A program made the position numbers and the translations under genes. This document shows, piece after piece, positions 16,421 to 25,189 of a stretch of DNA of 64,000 bases (positions are counted from its first letter, which is position 1; each line of letters begins with the position of its first letter). The stretch comes from Pseudomonas fulva. GTDB taxonomy: Bacteria > Pseudomonadota > Gammaproteobacteria > Pseudomonadales > Pseudomonadaceae. Location: positions 2,852,001 to 2,916,000 of the forward strand of contig NZ_CP082928.1 of NCBI RefSeq assembly GCF_023517795.1, written 5' to 3'. The notes under the pieces were generated by a model. That model ran no database searches. It had not been told where the DNA came from and saw nothing but the letters and a program-made list of their open reading frames with translations.

Positions 16421-17289
16421 TGGCTTACTTCACTGGTTCAGCGAATGACATGGCAGCCGTACGCAGCGCTCTGGTGGAGGCTTGCATGGCCAACGGGTGG
16501 GCCTGGAATTCCAGCACTGACACAATCAGTAAGGATGGCGTATTCGTGCGTCTGCAGGTGGTCAACGGTTCGCTAACACTGTTGGGTCGTACTTCCGCAT
16601 TGGCTGGGGATGCTCCGAACGTTGTGCGCGTCGGAGCGATCGGTAGCCAAGCGCTGACCTGGCCGGTCGAGTACCACATCAGCGTGTTCGACGCTGAGGT
16701 GTACATGTTCATCAACTACGCGGTCGATCGTTACGGTTGGTGCGCGTTTGGGCAGAGCACGGTTGATGTTCCCGGCACCGGCGCCTGGGTTTCTGCATCT
16801 CTGGGCTCTGGGGGAGGCCCAGTATTCATGTTCCCAGACGGCGGCGGTACCGGCCTTGCATGTTGCTGCCCAGCGATCTCTTGGGCTACCGACCAGCAGG
16901 ACACCGGCTCGCGCAACACATGGGTTCACTCAGACCTCGACGGCCAGGGCTGGTCCCCGACGCAGATAATTGGCCAGCCTCCGGTGGGCGTCGCTGCACT
17001 CGCACCCCTGATGTCTTTGCTTCCGAACACCTGGAACAGCGAGTCTGTGTTGCTGCCGATCCGTGCGTACAAAGTCCGACTGGAAGCAAAGGTGTCGTTG
17101 ACAGCCGATCTGGTGAATGCCAGATGCACCCGCATCGACAACTACGCCCCAAGTGAGGTGATCAACATCGGCGGCGAGCGTTGGAAGGTTTTTCCCTGGT
17201 ACAGAAAAGACGCCACAGCGCGGAATGGCGGTGCTGGCGTTGACCATAGTGGTACGTTTGGCTGCGCCATTCGATATGACGGCCCATAA
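16420..17289 (+). CDS. Phage distal tail protein of D3112/B3 type (second of two)
   Basis: This 289-aa protein resembles the preceding one in its N-terminal arrangement (AAVRSALVEACMANGWAWNS, then a beta region with PVEYHISVFDAEVYMFINY near residue 88). It has a Cys cluster, LACCCPAIS near residue 150, that the first protein lacks. The start overlaps the preceding stop codon and it is followed two bases later by the next tail gene, so the block is one translational unit. It is probably a tail tip component; receptor or adaptor roles cannot be separated from sequence. Confidence 0.7.
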   Translation: MAYFTGSANDMAAVRSALVEACMANGWAWNSSTDTISKDGVFVRLQVVNGSLTLLGRTSALAGDAPNVVRVGAIGSQALTWPVEYHISVFDAEVYMFINYAVDRYGWCAFGQSTVDVPGTGAWVSASLGSGGGPVFMFPDGGGTGLACCCPAISWATDQQDTGSRNTWVHSDLDGQGWSPTQIIGQPPVGVAALAPLMSLLPNTWNSESVLLPIRAYKVRLEAKVSLTADLVNARCTRIDNYAPSEVINIGGERWKVFPWYRKDATARNGGAGVDHSGTFGCAIRYDGP

Positions 17290-17291
17290 CA

Positions 17292-19004
17292 ATGGCCGTC
17301 CTAAATACCCGGCGTCTGCAGACGACCATAGGCGGCCTGCTCGATAGCGGCCAACTGACCAGCGCGCACTGGAGCTTTGAGTGGGTTGACCAGTTCGCCC
17401 CTTCGCCGTTTGCCTCGATCACCGAGCGCGCGGAGGTGACCGCACTCACCATGTCCTGGCCGGTCGAAGCCAACAGCAAGCCAATTGCCACCCGCAAAAT
17501 GCGCTCATGGGTCGATGACTTCTACTTCAGGATTCACATCAGCCCAAGCGTGCTTGATCTTGGTAACGTCGTATCCGATCAATCTTCCGACATCTACGTC
17601 TGGAACGCCTGGTTAGCGCCCCGCGCTCTCGCAGCCATCACTGGCACTGATGAGGGCATCATCGTCAGTGGCCAACCAGTTCTGCCTTTGTTGTTCCCCG
17701 CACTCAAGGAATTGTTGTTCGAGCTGACAGTGACACCCAATGGCCAGTCGGTGCTCGACACAATCGTTCAGTGGCAGTTTGAGGGTGGTGAGGCTGCTGG
17801 TGTCCATGTCACCGCAGTTCGCATCATTGGCTGGACATTCGTTCCAGACTGGGCTGACGGCATCACGGAGCGCCTGATCGGATCGACCGACATTCTGCAG
17901 AGCGAGTCCGCCAAGGAGCAGCGCCGCTCACTTCGTCAATCACTTCGTCGCGAGTTCGAAGCGCCGATGTTTGTTGAAGGTAGAGAACGCCAGTATCTGG
18001 ACCTTGCCCTGATGGGCTGGTCCGCCCGTACCTGGGCGTTGCCGATCTGGCACGAGATTCAGCTGCTGGGCGAACCAGTACCTGTGAAGGCGCTAGTTGT
18101 CCCATGTGAAACGGAGTTTCTCGATTTCCATGTCGGTGGCCTGGCCATGCTCCGCGGCGAGTCAGCATTCGTCAGCGAAACTGTCGAAATCGAGGAGGTT
18201 CTGGCCGACGGCCTGCAGCTCGCTCGCGGTACTCAGATGGCTTGGCCGGCGGGTACTCGTCTGTATCCGGTGCGCAGTGCCGTGCTGTCAGCCGAGCCAT
18301 CGCTGACCCGACTGACCGACATCGCCATCTCTGCCGATGTGCGGTTCCTGGTCACCGAGACCAGCGACTGGCCTGCAGAAATGCCCATCACTTTATATAG
18401 AGGCTACCCGGTCTTCGACGAGCGACCGGACGAGAGCGAAGATCTGACCCGCACACTGTCGCGTCTGCTGCTTACCCTCGATAACGGCAGCGCGATGCCC
18501 TTGTACACCGATACTGCTGAGCGGGGCCTGGCTGTAGTGGGATATCGGTGGATCAACCTTGGCCGAGCAGATCGAGCCCGCGTGCGTTCCTTCATCACCG
18601 CTATGAACGGTCGCCAGAAGGCGGTCTGGATGCCAACGCACTCCGATGATCTACACCTGGTCGACGTCATTACCAACGTGGCCACCACCATTGATGTGGC
18701 TTACTGCGGATACACCCGGTTCGCCAGTGCGGCTCCTGGTCGTCGTGACATCCGAGTCGAGCTTTACGATGGCAGCGTTTTCATGCGCCGGATCACCGGT
18801 AGCTCAGAGATAAGTGGCGAAATCGAGCAGCTCGCGATCGATAGCACATTTGGTCGCCAGATCCTGCCTGATGATGTTTTCCGCATCAGTTGGCTGTCGC
18901 TGTTCCGCTTTGACAGCGACACACAAGAAATCCAGCACCAAACCGACAGTGAGGGCGTCGCCTCCTGGTCGACCGTGTTCCGTGAGGTTTCCGATGAGTC
19001 ATGA
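17292..19004 (+). CDS. Large phage tail protein (D3112-type tail tip component)
   Basis: This 570-aa protein lies between the distal tail pair and the Cys-bearing hub protein. It contains a long beta-rich body with WHEIQLLGEPVPVKALVVPC near residue 252 and RSFITAMNGRQKAVWMPTHS near residue 430. The latter pattern, an aromatic residue next to a conserved helix followed by WMPT, is typical of distal tail proteins encoded before BR0599-type hub genes in Pseudomonas transposable phages and gene transfer agents. The end overlaps the next gene by 11 bp. A specific function is not assignable beyond tail tip assembly. Confidence 0.75.
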   Translation: MAVLNTRRLQTTIGGLLDSGQLTSAHWSFEWVDQFAPSPFASITERAEVTALTMSWPVEANSKPIATRKMRSWVDDFYFRIHISPSVLDLGNVVSDQSSDIYVWNAWLAPRALAAITGTDEGIIVSGQPVLPLLFPALKELLFELTVTPNGQSVLDTIVQWQFEGGEAAGVHVTAVRIIGWTFVPDWADGITERLIGSTDILQSESAKEQRRSLRQSLRREFEAPMFVEGRERQYLDLALMGWSARTWALPIWHEIQLLGEPVPVKALVVPCETEFLDFHVGGLAMLRGESAFVSETVEIEEVLADGLQLARGTQMAWPAGTRLYPVRSAVLSAEPSLTRLTDIAISADVRFLVTETSDWPAEMPITLYRGYPVFDERPDESEDLTRTLSRLLLTLDNGSAMPLYTDTAERGLAVVGYRWINLGRADRARVRSFITAMNGRQKAVWMPTHSDDLHLVDVITNVATTIDVAYCGYTRFASAAPGRRDIRVELYDGSVFMRRITGSSEISGEIEQLAIDSTFGRQILPDDVFRISWLSLFRFDSDTQEIQHQTDSEGVASWSTVFREVSDES

Positions 19005-19812
19005 CAGCCGCGAGCAGTCGATTGCAGATGGCCAACCGATCCGCCTTTATCGGTTCAAGCGCGGCGTCATCGTCTGGCTGTACACCAGCGGCGATCGAGA
19101 CATCTACCTCGGCCCAGAGGTTTACCGCACGCTTCGTGGCGGCATCACGGACGACGGTATCCGCCGTACAGGCGAAATCACTGCCGATCGAATGAAAGTC
19201 TCGGCGCCGGCCGACCTTGAGGTCGCTGCGCTTTACCGTGGCGTGCCGCCCAGCAAAGAGATCGAGCTGGTCATCTATGACTACCACTACGGTGAGAGCA
19301 CCGCGCAAGTTGCCTGGAGTGGATCGATCGAGACAGTTCGCTGGCCGCAGCTCGATCGCTGTGAAATCAGCGCGCAGACATTGATGGCCACCATCGATGT
19401 GCCTGGCTTGCGCTTGACGTGGGAACGCAATTGCGGCGCAGCGCTGTTTGATCGCAAGTGCGGTATCAACCGTGATCTCTGGCGCGTGGATATGGTGATC
19501 CAGTCCATGACCGGCGCCGCCGTGAGTAGTGGGGGCGCAGAGGCATTTCCTAACGGTTGGTTCGACGGCGGCTTCATCGAATGGCCTATCGGCTCGGGAG
19601 AGTTCGAGCGACGTTCCATTGAACGACAGACAGGCAGCGTGATGCGCATGATGGGAGGAACCGCAGGAATTCCGCTTGGTTCGGTACGCGTCTACCCAGG
19701 TTGCAACCGCACCGTGGCCATGTGCGTGGCCAAGTTCAACAACCTGCTCAATTTCAGGGGCGATCCGAACCTGATGGGCACCAATCCTTTCAACGGCAAC
19801 CCGGTGTTCTGA
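18994..19812 (+). CDS. BR0599/DUF2163-family tail hub protein with four conserved Cys
   Basis: This 272-aa protein belongs to the phage BR0599/DUF2163 family, analogous to lambda gpL, which joins the tube to the tip. Four cysteines are placed as in that family: two in NCGAALFDRKCG (about residues 147 and 156) and two in YPGCNRTVAMC (about 236 and 243). In lambda gpL-like proteins such cysteines bind an iron-sulfur cluster, so one is likely here. The C-terminal LNFRGDPNLMGTNPF motif is a family hallmark. The start at 18994 lies inside the previous gene; longer in-frame starts give out-of-family sequence. Confidence 0.85.
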   Translation: MSHDSREQSIADGQPIRLYRFKRGVIVWLYTSGDRDIYLGPEVYRTLRGGITDDGIRRTGEITADRMKVSAPADLEVAALYRGVPPSKEIELVIYDYHYGESTAQVAWSGSIETVRWPQLDRCEISAQTLMATIDVPGLRLTWERNCGAALFDRKCGINRDLWRVDMVIQSMTGAAVSSGGAEAFPNGWFDGGFIEWPIGSGEFERRSIERQTGSVMRMMGGTAGIPLGSVRVYPGCNRTVAMCVAKFNNLLNFRGDPNLMGTNPFNGNPVF

Positions 19813-19813
19813 A

Positions 19814-20236
19814 ATGGTAGTCCCATGGCCGCAAATCATCATGCTGGTAGCCTCGTTCGCCATCAGCTACCTAAACCGCCCGAAAGCGACGACGCCCAAA
19901 CCTGCCGCTTTCGAGGACTTCGACTTTCCGGTCGCCGAAGTCGGTACCGCGCAGTACGTCATCTTTGGCGATGTGTGGATCGCTGACTGGATGGTGCTGA
20001 CCTACGGAAACTTCCGCACCACCAAGATCAAGTCCAAGGGAGGCAAGAAGTCGATCGGCGGATGGACGCCTGGCCTCACACCAGGAACAACCAACCCGAT
20101 CGAGGCGAAATGGCGCGCCCCTTGGGATCCGGTCGGTGACAAGCTGATCGAGTGGGACCCAACCCAGCCTCAGGAGCCCGATGACGACGGCCTCGGTAGC
20201 GGTACTGTAGGAGGTAACACATGGATACCTCAGTGA
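19814..20236 (+). CDS. Tail tip-associated protein with N-terminal hydrophobic segment
   Basis: This 140-aa protein starts with a hydrophobic stretch (PWPQIIMLVASFAISYL, residues 4-20) followed by a small domain with FPVAEVGTAQYVIFGDVWIADW and a Gly/Lys loop KSKGGKKSIGGW. Such proteins lie between the hub and tip genes in related Pseudomonas phages and share the VGxxxxxxFGxxxxxxW pattern with the start of J-like tip proteins. The C-terminal 30 residues are Asp/Gly-rich and probably disordered. It overlaps the following small gene by 16 bp. Function is inferred from position only. Confidence 0.65.
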   Translation: MVVPWPQIIMLVASFAISYLNRPKATTPKPAAFEDFDFPVAEVGTAQYVIFGDVWIADWMVLTYGNFRTTKIKSKGGKKSIGGWTPGLTPGTTNPIEAKWRAPWDPVGDKLIEWDPTQPQEPDDDGLGSGTVGGNTWIPQ

Positions 20237-20436
20237 TACGGGCCTGGCCGCGCCACATCCACGAACTCGGCCAATGTGCTCGGGGCGCCCGTGCGATCGC
20301 TGAGAACCTGAACCTGGACTATAGCCGTTTCGTTCTCGAGGGTATGCCTGTGGACGAACTGCGTGCTACCGGCAACGCCTTTGCCATAGCACTGGCTGAA
20401 CACGCTGAGAAGGAAGCCGCCAATGGGCATGGGTAA
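20221..20436 (+). CDS. Small phage protein of unknown function
   Basis: This 71-aa protein has a strong ribosome-binding site (GTAGGAGGTAACAC before the ATG) and overlaps both neighbours. It is helical with no recognised motif (HIHELGQCARGARAIAENL, then ATGNAFAIALAEHAEKEA). Similar small genes sit between the hub and tip genes of Pseudomonas transposable phages, so it is probably real and tail-related. Confidence 0.65.
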   Translation: MDTSVIRAWPRHIHELGQCARGARAIAENLNLDYSRFVLEGMPVDELRATGNAFAIALAEHAEKEAANGHG

Positions 20437-22627
20437 CAAGCCGCAGACGATCGGCTATCGATATTTCATGGGTATCCATATGGGCTTGTGTCGCGGTCCG
20501 ATCAACGAGCTGCGCGAGATCCGAGTTGGCGACCGCACTGCCTGGAGGGGCTCAGCGGTGGGGCAGGCACGCTGGCAGATCACCGCCAGTTCGCTGTTTG
20601 GTGGCGATGAGGGTGAAGGCGGCATTTACGGCACCATCGACATGATGCTCGGTACTGAGACCCAGCCAGTGAATCCGCGCCTCAAGCGGATGCTGGGCAG
20701 CGCGCTGGTGCCGGCATTCCGCGGGATCACCACGCTGTTCTTCGATGGCCTCATCAGCTCGATGAACCCTTACCCTAAGTCTTGGAAGGTGCGCGCGCGT
20801 CGTGTTACCTCCGGCTGGGATGACGATATAGTCTGGTACCCCGAGAAGTCGGTGATCTGGCAGGGCGACAACACCATCAGTAGCATGAACCCCGCCCATA
20901 TCATTTATGAGGCGTTCACGAATCGGGATTGGGGGCGGGGTCGAGCGACTGCACGTATTCATGAGGCTTCGTTTCGCGCTGCGGCTGATCAGCTGTTCAA
21001 CGAGGGCTTCGGGTTGTGCATCTGTTGGCGTCGCCAGGATGGCCTCGGAACGCTGGTAAAGAGCGTGATCGATCATATCGGCGCGGTGCTGATCGATGAC
21101 CTGGTTACTGGCCAGGTGTCCCTGCGCCTGATCCGTGACAATTATGTGGTCGCTGATCTACCAATGTTCGATGAGGACTCTGGGCTGCTTGGCATCGATG
21201 ATGATGACGCCGCTGATGGCTCGATGGCCACCAACGAGATTGTGGTCAAGTTTCGCAACATGATGGACAGCGGCAAGGACGACCAGGTGCGCGTGCAGAA
21301 CAACGCCGGCATCCAGTCCGTAGGGGCGGTGCTTTCTGAAACCGTCGACTATCCGCATATCCCAACCAGCGGTTTGGCCGGGCGACTTGCACAGCGTGAC
21401 CTGGCTGCCAAATCCGCAGCCGTTCGGCGCTTCAAGGTGCGCCTCGATCGCCGCGGGGCCGGCATCCTCCCAGGTAGCGTGTTCCGTGTTCGCTCGCGCA
21501 AGCGTGGATACGAACAGCTGGTGCTGCGCGCCGGGCAATGTGACTACGGCACGCTGCAGGCTGGCACGGTCACCATCAGCTGTGTAGTGGATGCCTATGG
21601 CCTGCCTGAGACCGCGTACGTCGCCCCACAACCACCGACCATCAAGCCTCCGACCAACGAGCCCCTACCGGCTACCGTGCGCCGCGTGTTCGAGATTCCA
21701 TACCGCGACTTGGTGCGCTACCTCGATCCCGCTCAGCTGACGTTGGTCACTGAAATATCCTGTGGTGTTGGGGTGATCGCTAGAAGGCCAAGCGCTGCGG
21801 CGCTGGGGTACACGCTGCTGACCCGAGTCAGTAACGCAGGTTTTGGCGGAGTTGATGCCGGTGACTGGTGTCCGACTGCTCAGGTGGTTACCCCTCTGGA
21901 TTACCTTACGACATCGACCCGTCTCACTTATGGCACTGATATTTCGACCGTTCAGGCCGGCGATGTCGGCATGATTGATGATGAAATTGTTCGAGTCGTG
22001 AGCCTCGACATCGACACCGGCGATCTAGTTCTGGCCCGAGGCTGCTCCGATACAGTTCCTGCGAAGCATCTGATCGGCGCGCGCATATGGTTCTATGGAT
22101 CAGACACAGCCGTGGATCCGGCCGACTACGCGCCAGGGGTAACCATCCAGGCCAAAGTCCAGACCCGCACGTCTACTGGCTTGCTCGACATCGAGCAAAC
22201 GCCAACTGATAGCTATCTCACTGTAGGACGCCAAGCACGCCCGTTCCCTCCAGGGCGTTTCATGATAGGTGGGGCCTCCTATCCCGTAAGCACTGTGGGA
22301 AGCGTGGTTTCGACCTGGACGCACCGCGATCGCCTCGCCCAAGCCGACCAACTGGTTGATACAAGTGTCGGCAATATCGGCCCCGAAACTGGTACTACCT
22401 ACAGCGCTCGGATGCTTAGAGCTGACACTGGTGCTGTGCTGGCAAGCCAGGCAGGCATCAATGGCCTGACAGCTACGCTTTCTTCCTCCTATGAAGGGGA
22501 GGTAGTCGTGGAGCTTTGGTCAGTGCGCAGCGGGCTCGAAAGCTTCCAGCGGCATCGCCACCAGCTCACGCTCCTTCAACCCCTAGTGGCACCTAGTAAT
22601 CTCACCGCCACTTACCTGGAGCAATAA
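20423..22627 (+). CDS. Tail tip / host specificity protein (gpJ-like baseplate hub)
   Basis: This 734-aa protein is the central tail tip component. The N-terminal region has GYRYFMGIHMGLCRGPINEL and a long hub-like domain with FFDGLISSMNPYPKSWKVRA near residue 110 and HIIYEAFTNRDWGRG near 155. Residues 380-740 are beta-rich modules, ending in a fibronectin-like strand set. Proteins of this kind close the tube and contact the host surface. It starts 14 bp inside the preceding small gene and ends one base before the next gene. The size and order (hub, membrane-tip protein, small gene, tip protein) match D3112/B3-type phages. Confidence 0.85.
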   Translation: MGMGNKPQTIGYRYFMGIHMGLCRGPINELREIRVGDRTAWRGSAVGQARWQITASSLFGGDEGEGGIYGTIDMMLGTETQPVNPRLKRMLGSALVPAFRGITTLFFDGLISSMNPYPKSWKVRARRVTSGWDDDIVWYPEKSVIWQGDNTISSMNPAHIIYEAFTNRDWGRGRATARIHEASFRAAADQLFNEGFGLCICWRRQDGLGTLVKSVIDHIGAVLIDDLVTGQVSLRLIRDNYVVADLPMFDEDSGLLGIDDDDAADGSMATNEIVVKFRNMMDSGKDDQVRVQNNAGIQSVGAVLSETVDYPHIPTSGLAGRLAQRDLAAKSAAVRRFKVRLDRRGAGILPGSVFRVRSRKRGYEQLVLRAGQCDYGTLQAGTVTISCVVDAYGLPETAYVAPQPPTIKPPTNEPLPATVRRVFEIPYRDLVRYLDPAQLTLVTEISCGVGVIARRPSAAALGYTLLTRVSNAGFGGVDAGDWCPTAQVVTPLDYLTTSTRLTYGTDISTVQAGDVGMIDDEIVRVVSLDIDTGDLVLARGCSDTVPAKHLIGARIWFYGSDTAVDPADYAPGVTIQAKVQTRTSTGLLDIEQTPTDSYLTVGRQARPFPPGRFMIGGASYPVSTVGSVVSTWTHRDRLAQADQLVDTSVGNIGPETGTTYSARMLRADTGAVLASQAGINGLTATLSSSYEGEVVVELWSVRSGLESFQRHRHQLTLLQPLVAPSNLTATYLEQ

Positions 22628-22628
22628 C

Positions 22629-23573
22629 ATGAGCGTCCACCTGAAGTGGCAGAACAACAGTTTGGGCGACGCTATCGTTGTATATCGCAGCGCGACACCG
22701 ATCAGCCCAGAAGCGCTACCGACACCAATTGCAACCTTGGAGGCCGAGGCCCAGAGCTATGATGATTTAGACGCTGTAGATGGTGAGACCTACCACTACC
22801 GCTTGCAGCTAGTGCGTGGCACCGCTGGCGTGTTTAGCGAAGAAATCGTGTTCTTGGTATCGCCACCTCCAGCGTTCAGTCCTGCAGAGCTTTTCACTCC
22901 AGACACCCTTGGTGCCTTTCTCAACATCAGTGACATCGACACTCTCTGGTCAGATGATGCGGGTACTGTAGCTGCCGCAGTGGGCGATAGAGTCGCGCTG
23001 ATAAAGGACCAATCTGGCAACGGATGTCATGCCTATCAAACCGACCCATCTCGCCGGCCTTACCTCAGGCGTGATGCTGCAGGTGCACTCTATCTAGAGG
23101 CAAACGCTTTCAACTGGATGTATCTGGGCAATACCGCTAGCCAGACCAGCCTGGGTACGTTTGCGTTAGTCATTGCGCAGCGTGCTCTCAATAGCTCTAC
23201 CGTCGCTGTCGGCAAGCCTCACGCTGCATCTCACAGCGATCCGTTCTTCAGATGGGCGTTCTGGCGGACGGATAGCCGGATCGAATGCCGCGTGAACGGC
23301 ACCCCATACACCTCAGGAGCCGGCTGGGGAACGACAGATAAGGTATTGGTGCTGGACACAGCAGCCGGTGTTCTGAAGGTTCAGGGAGGCAGCGGCGCGT
23401 TCCCAGCTCAAACCATCACCTACCCAAATGCGGTACAAGCACGGCTATTTGCTAACTCGTCGGGTGGTGAGCTGTTCAGTGGGCGGCTGTATTCGTTGGT
23501 TATGGTAGGACGAGCCTTGGCGGAAAGTGAGCGCGAGCAATTGGAGCAGTGGGCAGCCGGTACTATGGCTTAA
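22629..23573 (+). CDS. Tail fibre-like protein with fibronectin III and concanavalin-like domains
   Basis: This 314-aa protein is the last gene of the prophage. Residues 1-80 look like a fibronectin type III module (VHLKWQNNSLGDAIVVYRS, then DGETYHYRLQLVRG). Residues 95-310 resemble a LamG/concanavalin-A-like fold, with WSDDAGTVAAAVGDRVALIKD near 110, an EANAFNWMYLGNTASQ strand and a C-terminal GRLYSLVMVGRALAESEREQ, a segment common to such domains. These folds bind glycans, so a receptor-binding role is plausible. A terminator-like hairpin and the phage end follow immediately. Confidence 0.7.
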   Translation: MSVHLKWQNNSLGDAIVVYRSATPISPEALPTPIATLEAEAQSYDDLDAVDGETYHYRLQLVRGTAGVFSEEIVFLVSPPPAFSPAELFTPDTLGAFLNISDIDTLWSDDAGTVAAAVGDRVALIKDQSGNGCHAYQTDPSRRPYLRRDAAGALYLEANAFNWMYLGNTASQTSLGTFALVIAQRALNSSTVAVGKPHAASHSDPFFRWAFWRTDSRIECRVNGTPYTSGAGWGTTDKVLVLDTAAGVLKVQGGSGAFPAQTITYPNAVQARLFANSSGGELFSGRLYSLVMVGRALAESEREQLEQWAAGTMA

Positions 23574-23597
23574 TTGGTAATTCACTTGCTCTATGTG

Positions 23598-23643
23598 AAA
23601 ATCTGACCCGAGGAGCTTTATCGCGCCCAAAGGTCAGATTTTT
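23598..23643 (+). terminator. Terminator-like inverted repeat at the end of the tail operon
   Basis: AAAATCTGACC (23598-23608) and GGTCAGATTTT (23632-23642) are a perfect 11-bp inverted repeat with a 23-base loop, followed by a further T. The A-rich left arm and T-rich right arm suit an intrinsic terminator for the rightward late genes. The right part overlaps the transposase-binding-like repeats of the phage end, so the same bases may serve both uses. Confidence 0.6.
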
Positions 23644-23657
23644 CGCGCCGCGCTACA
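23617..23657. repeat. Candidate prophage right end (attR side) with two transposase-binding-like repeats
   Basis: TTTATCGCGCC (from 23617) and TTTTTCGCGCC (from 23639) are direct repeats 22 bp apart. The sequence then ends with GCGCTACA at 23657, the CA expected at a Mu-type terminus. Read inwards from the end it begins TGTAGCGCGGCGCGAAAAA; the Mu right end as I recall begins TGAAGCGGCGCACGAAAAA. Two 22-bp-spaced sites near the end parallel the R1/R2 transposase sites of Mu. The target-site duplication cannot be checked because the left end is outside the window. Confidence 0.6.
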
Positions 23658-23743
23658 TTAACGCAGTGCTGACAACGCAGGTAGTTTTTAGAGGTGGCAT
23701 AGAAGAAGTCGATAACCGATAACTCTGATCGAGGGGCACGTCC

Positions 23744-25189
23744 ATGTTCGGCCTAGAGGCTTTGGATCTTGCGCGCATCCAGTTCGCCTTCACCATTTCC
23801 TTCCATATCATCTTTCCTGCCATCACCATCGGCCTGGCCAGTTACCTGGCGGTGCTCGAAGGCCTGTGGCTGAAGACCGGGCAAACGGTCTACCGCGACC
23901 TCTACCACTTCTGGGTGAAGATCTTCGCGGTCAACTTCGGCATGGGCGTGGTCTCCGGCCTGGTGATGGCCTACCAGTTCGGCACCAACTGGAGCGCCTT
24001 CTCGGATTTCGCCGGCTCGGTCACCGGGCCGCTACTGGCCTACGAGGTGCTCACCGCGTTCTTCCTCGAGGCGGGCTTTCTCGGCGTGATGCTGTTCGGC
24101 TGGAACCGCGTGGGGCCGGGCCTGCACTTCTTCTCGACGATCATGGTGGCGGTCGGCACGCTGATCTCGACCTTCTGGATCCTCGCCTCCAACAGCTGGA
24201 TGCAGACGCCCCAGGGCTTCGAGATCGTCGACGGCCGGGTGATCCCGGTGGACTGGTTCGCGGTGGTGTTCAACCCGTCGTTCCCGTACCGCCTGGCACA
24301 TATGGCCACCGCCGCGTTCCTCGCCACCGCGTTCTTCGTCGGCGCCTCGGCGGCCTGGCACCTGCTGCGCGGACGCGACACGCCGGCGATGCGCAAGATG
24401 TTCTCCATGGCGCTGTGGATGGCCCTGCTGGTCGCCCCGGTGCAGGCGGTGATCGGCGACTTCCACGGCCTCAATACCCTGGAGCATCAGCCAGCGAAGA
24501 TCGCCGCCATTGAAGGCCACTGGGACAACAGCTCCGGCGAGCCGACGCCGCTGATCCTGTTCGGCTGGCCGGACATGGAGCGCGAGGAAACCCGCTTCAA
24601 GCTCGAGGTGCCGTACCTGGGCAGCCTGATCCTCACCCACAGCCTGGACAAGCAGGTGCCGGCGCTCAAGGAATTCGCCAAGGAGGATCGGCCCAACTCG
24701 ACCATCGTGTTCTGGTCGTTCCGGGTGATGGTCGCCATGGGCCTGCTGATGATCCTCGCCGGCGTGTGGAGCCTGTGGCTGCGCTGGCGCGGCAGCCTCT
24801 ACCAGTCGCGTCCGTTCCTGTACTTCTGCCTGTGGATGGGCCCGTCCGGGCTGATCGCCATCCTCGCCGGCTGGTTCACCACCGAGATCGGCCGCCAGCC
24901 CTGGGTGGTCTACGGCATCATGCGCACCGCCGATGGCGTGTCGGCCCACAGCGCCGCGCAACTGGGCCTGACCCTGGTGCTGTTCGTGGTGGTGTACTTC
25001 GCGGTGTTCGGCGCCGGCTTCGGCTACGTGATGCGCCTGGTGCGCAAGGGGCCGGTCACCGGTGAGGGCGATCACCAGCATGAAGGCGGGCCGGGTACCC
25101 GGCACACCCCGGCACGGCCACTGTCGGCGCCCAAGGAGGGCCTGCACGACGGTGATCATGGCGGCGTCGAAGCGAACGGGAGGGCATGA
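23744..25189 (+). CDS. cioA: Cyanide-insensitive-type cytochrome bd quinol oxidase subunit I
   Basis: This 481-aa membrane protein is the haem-bearing subunit of a bd-type terminal oxidase, which passes electrons from quinol to oxygen. Visible features are the N-terminal FAFTISFHIIFPAITIGL with the haem ligand His21, the YEVLTAFFLEAGFLGVMLFGW helix with two conserved Glu, and the PYRLAHMATAAF helix with the second haem His. The Q-loop is short and carries LEHQPAKIAAIEGHW. The short loop and lack of the long CydA insertion point to the CIO class. The C-terminal tail is His/Gly-rich. It overlaps cioB by four bases. A GAGGGG ribosome-binding site precedes the ATG, and the prophage end lies 86 bp upstream. 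Confidence 0.95.
   Translation: MFGLEALDLARIQFAFTISFHIIFPAITIGLASYLAVLEGLWLKTGQTVYRDLYHFWVKIFAVNFGMGVVSGLVMAYQFGTNWSAFSDFAGSVTGPLLAYEVLTAFFLEAGFLGVMLFGWNRVGPGLHFFSTIMVAVGTLISTFWILASNSWMQTPQGFEIVDGRVIPVDWFAVVFNPSFPYRLAHMATAAFLATAFFVGASAAWHLLRGRDTPAMRKMFSMALWMALLVAPVQAVIGDFHGLNTLEHQPAKIAAIEGHWDNSSGEPTPLILFGWPDMEREETRFKLEVPYLGSLILTHSLDKQVPALKEFAKEDRPNSTIVFWSFRVMVAMGLLMILAGVWSLWLRWRGSLYQSRPFLYFCLWMGPSGLIAILAGWFTTEIGRQPWVVYGIMRTADGVSAHSAAQLGLTLVLFVVVYFAVFGAGFGYVMRLVRKGPVTGEGDHQHEGGPGTRHTPARPLSAPKEGLHDGDHGGVEANGRA

Larger units (their letters stand above)
1..23657 (+). mobile_element. Transposable (Mu/D3112-like) prophage, late region and right end
   Basis: A continuous run of rightward late phage genes with overlapping or near-overlapping ends fills this stretch. 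Head proteins belong to Mu families (terminase gp28, DUF935 portal, MuF, gpG, protease I, major head T), whereas the tail has a tape measure, G/GT chaperones and a J-like tip as in D3112/B3-type siphoviruses. The left end lies outside the window. The right end is inferred at 23657: reading inwards on the minus strand, the terminal bases TGTAGCGCGGCGCGAAAAA closely resemble the Mu right end as I recall it. Host DNA resumes before cioA at 23744. The prophage appears intact across what is visible; no frameshifted or truncated structural gene was seen. Confidence 0.9.

Noticed and set aside
23658..23743. ANR/FNR box (TTGAT-N4-ATCAA) before cioA
   Set aside because: No such sequence is present in the remaining 86 bp of host DNA.
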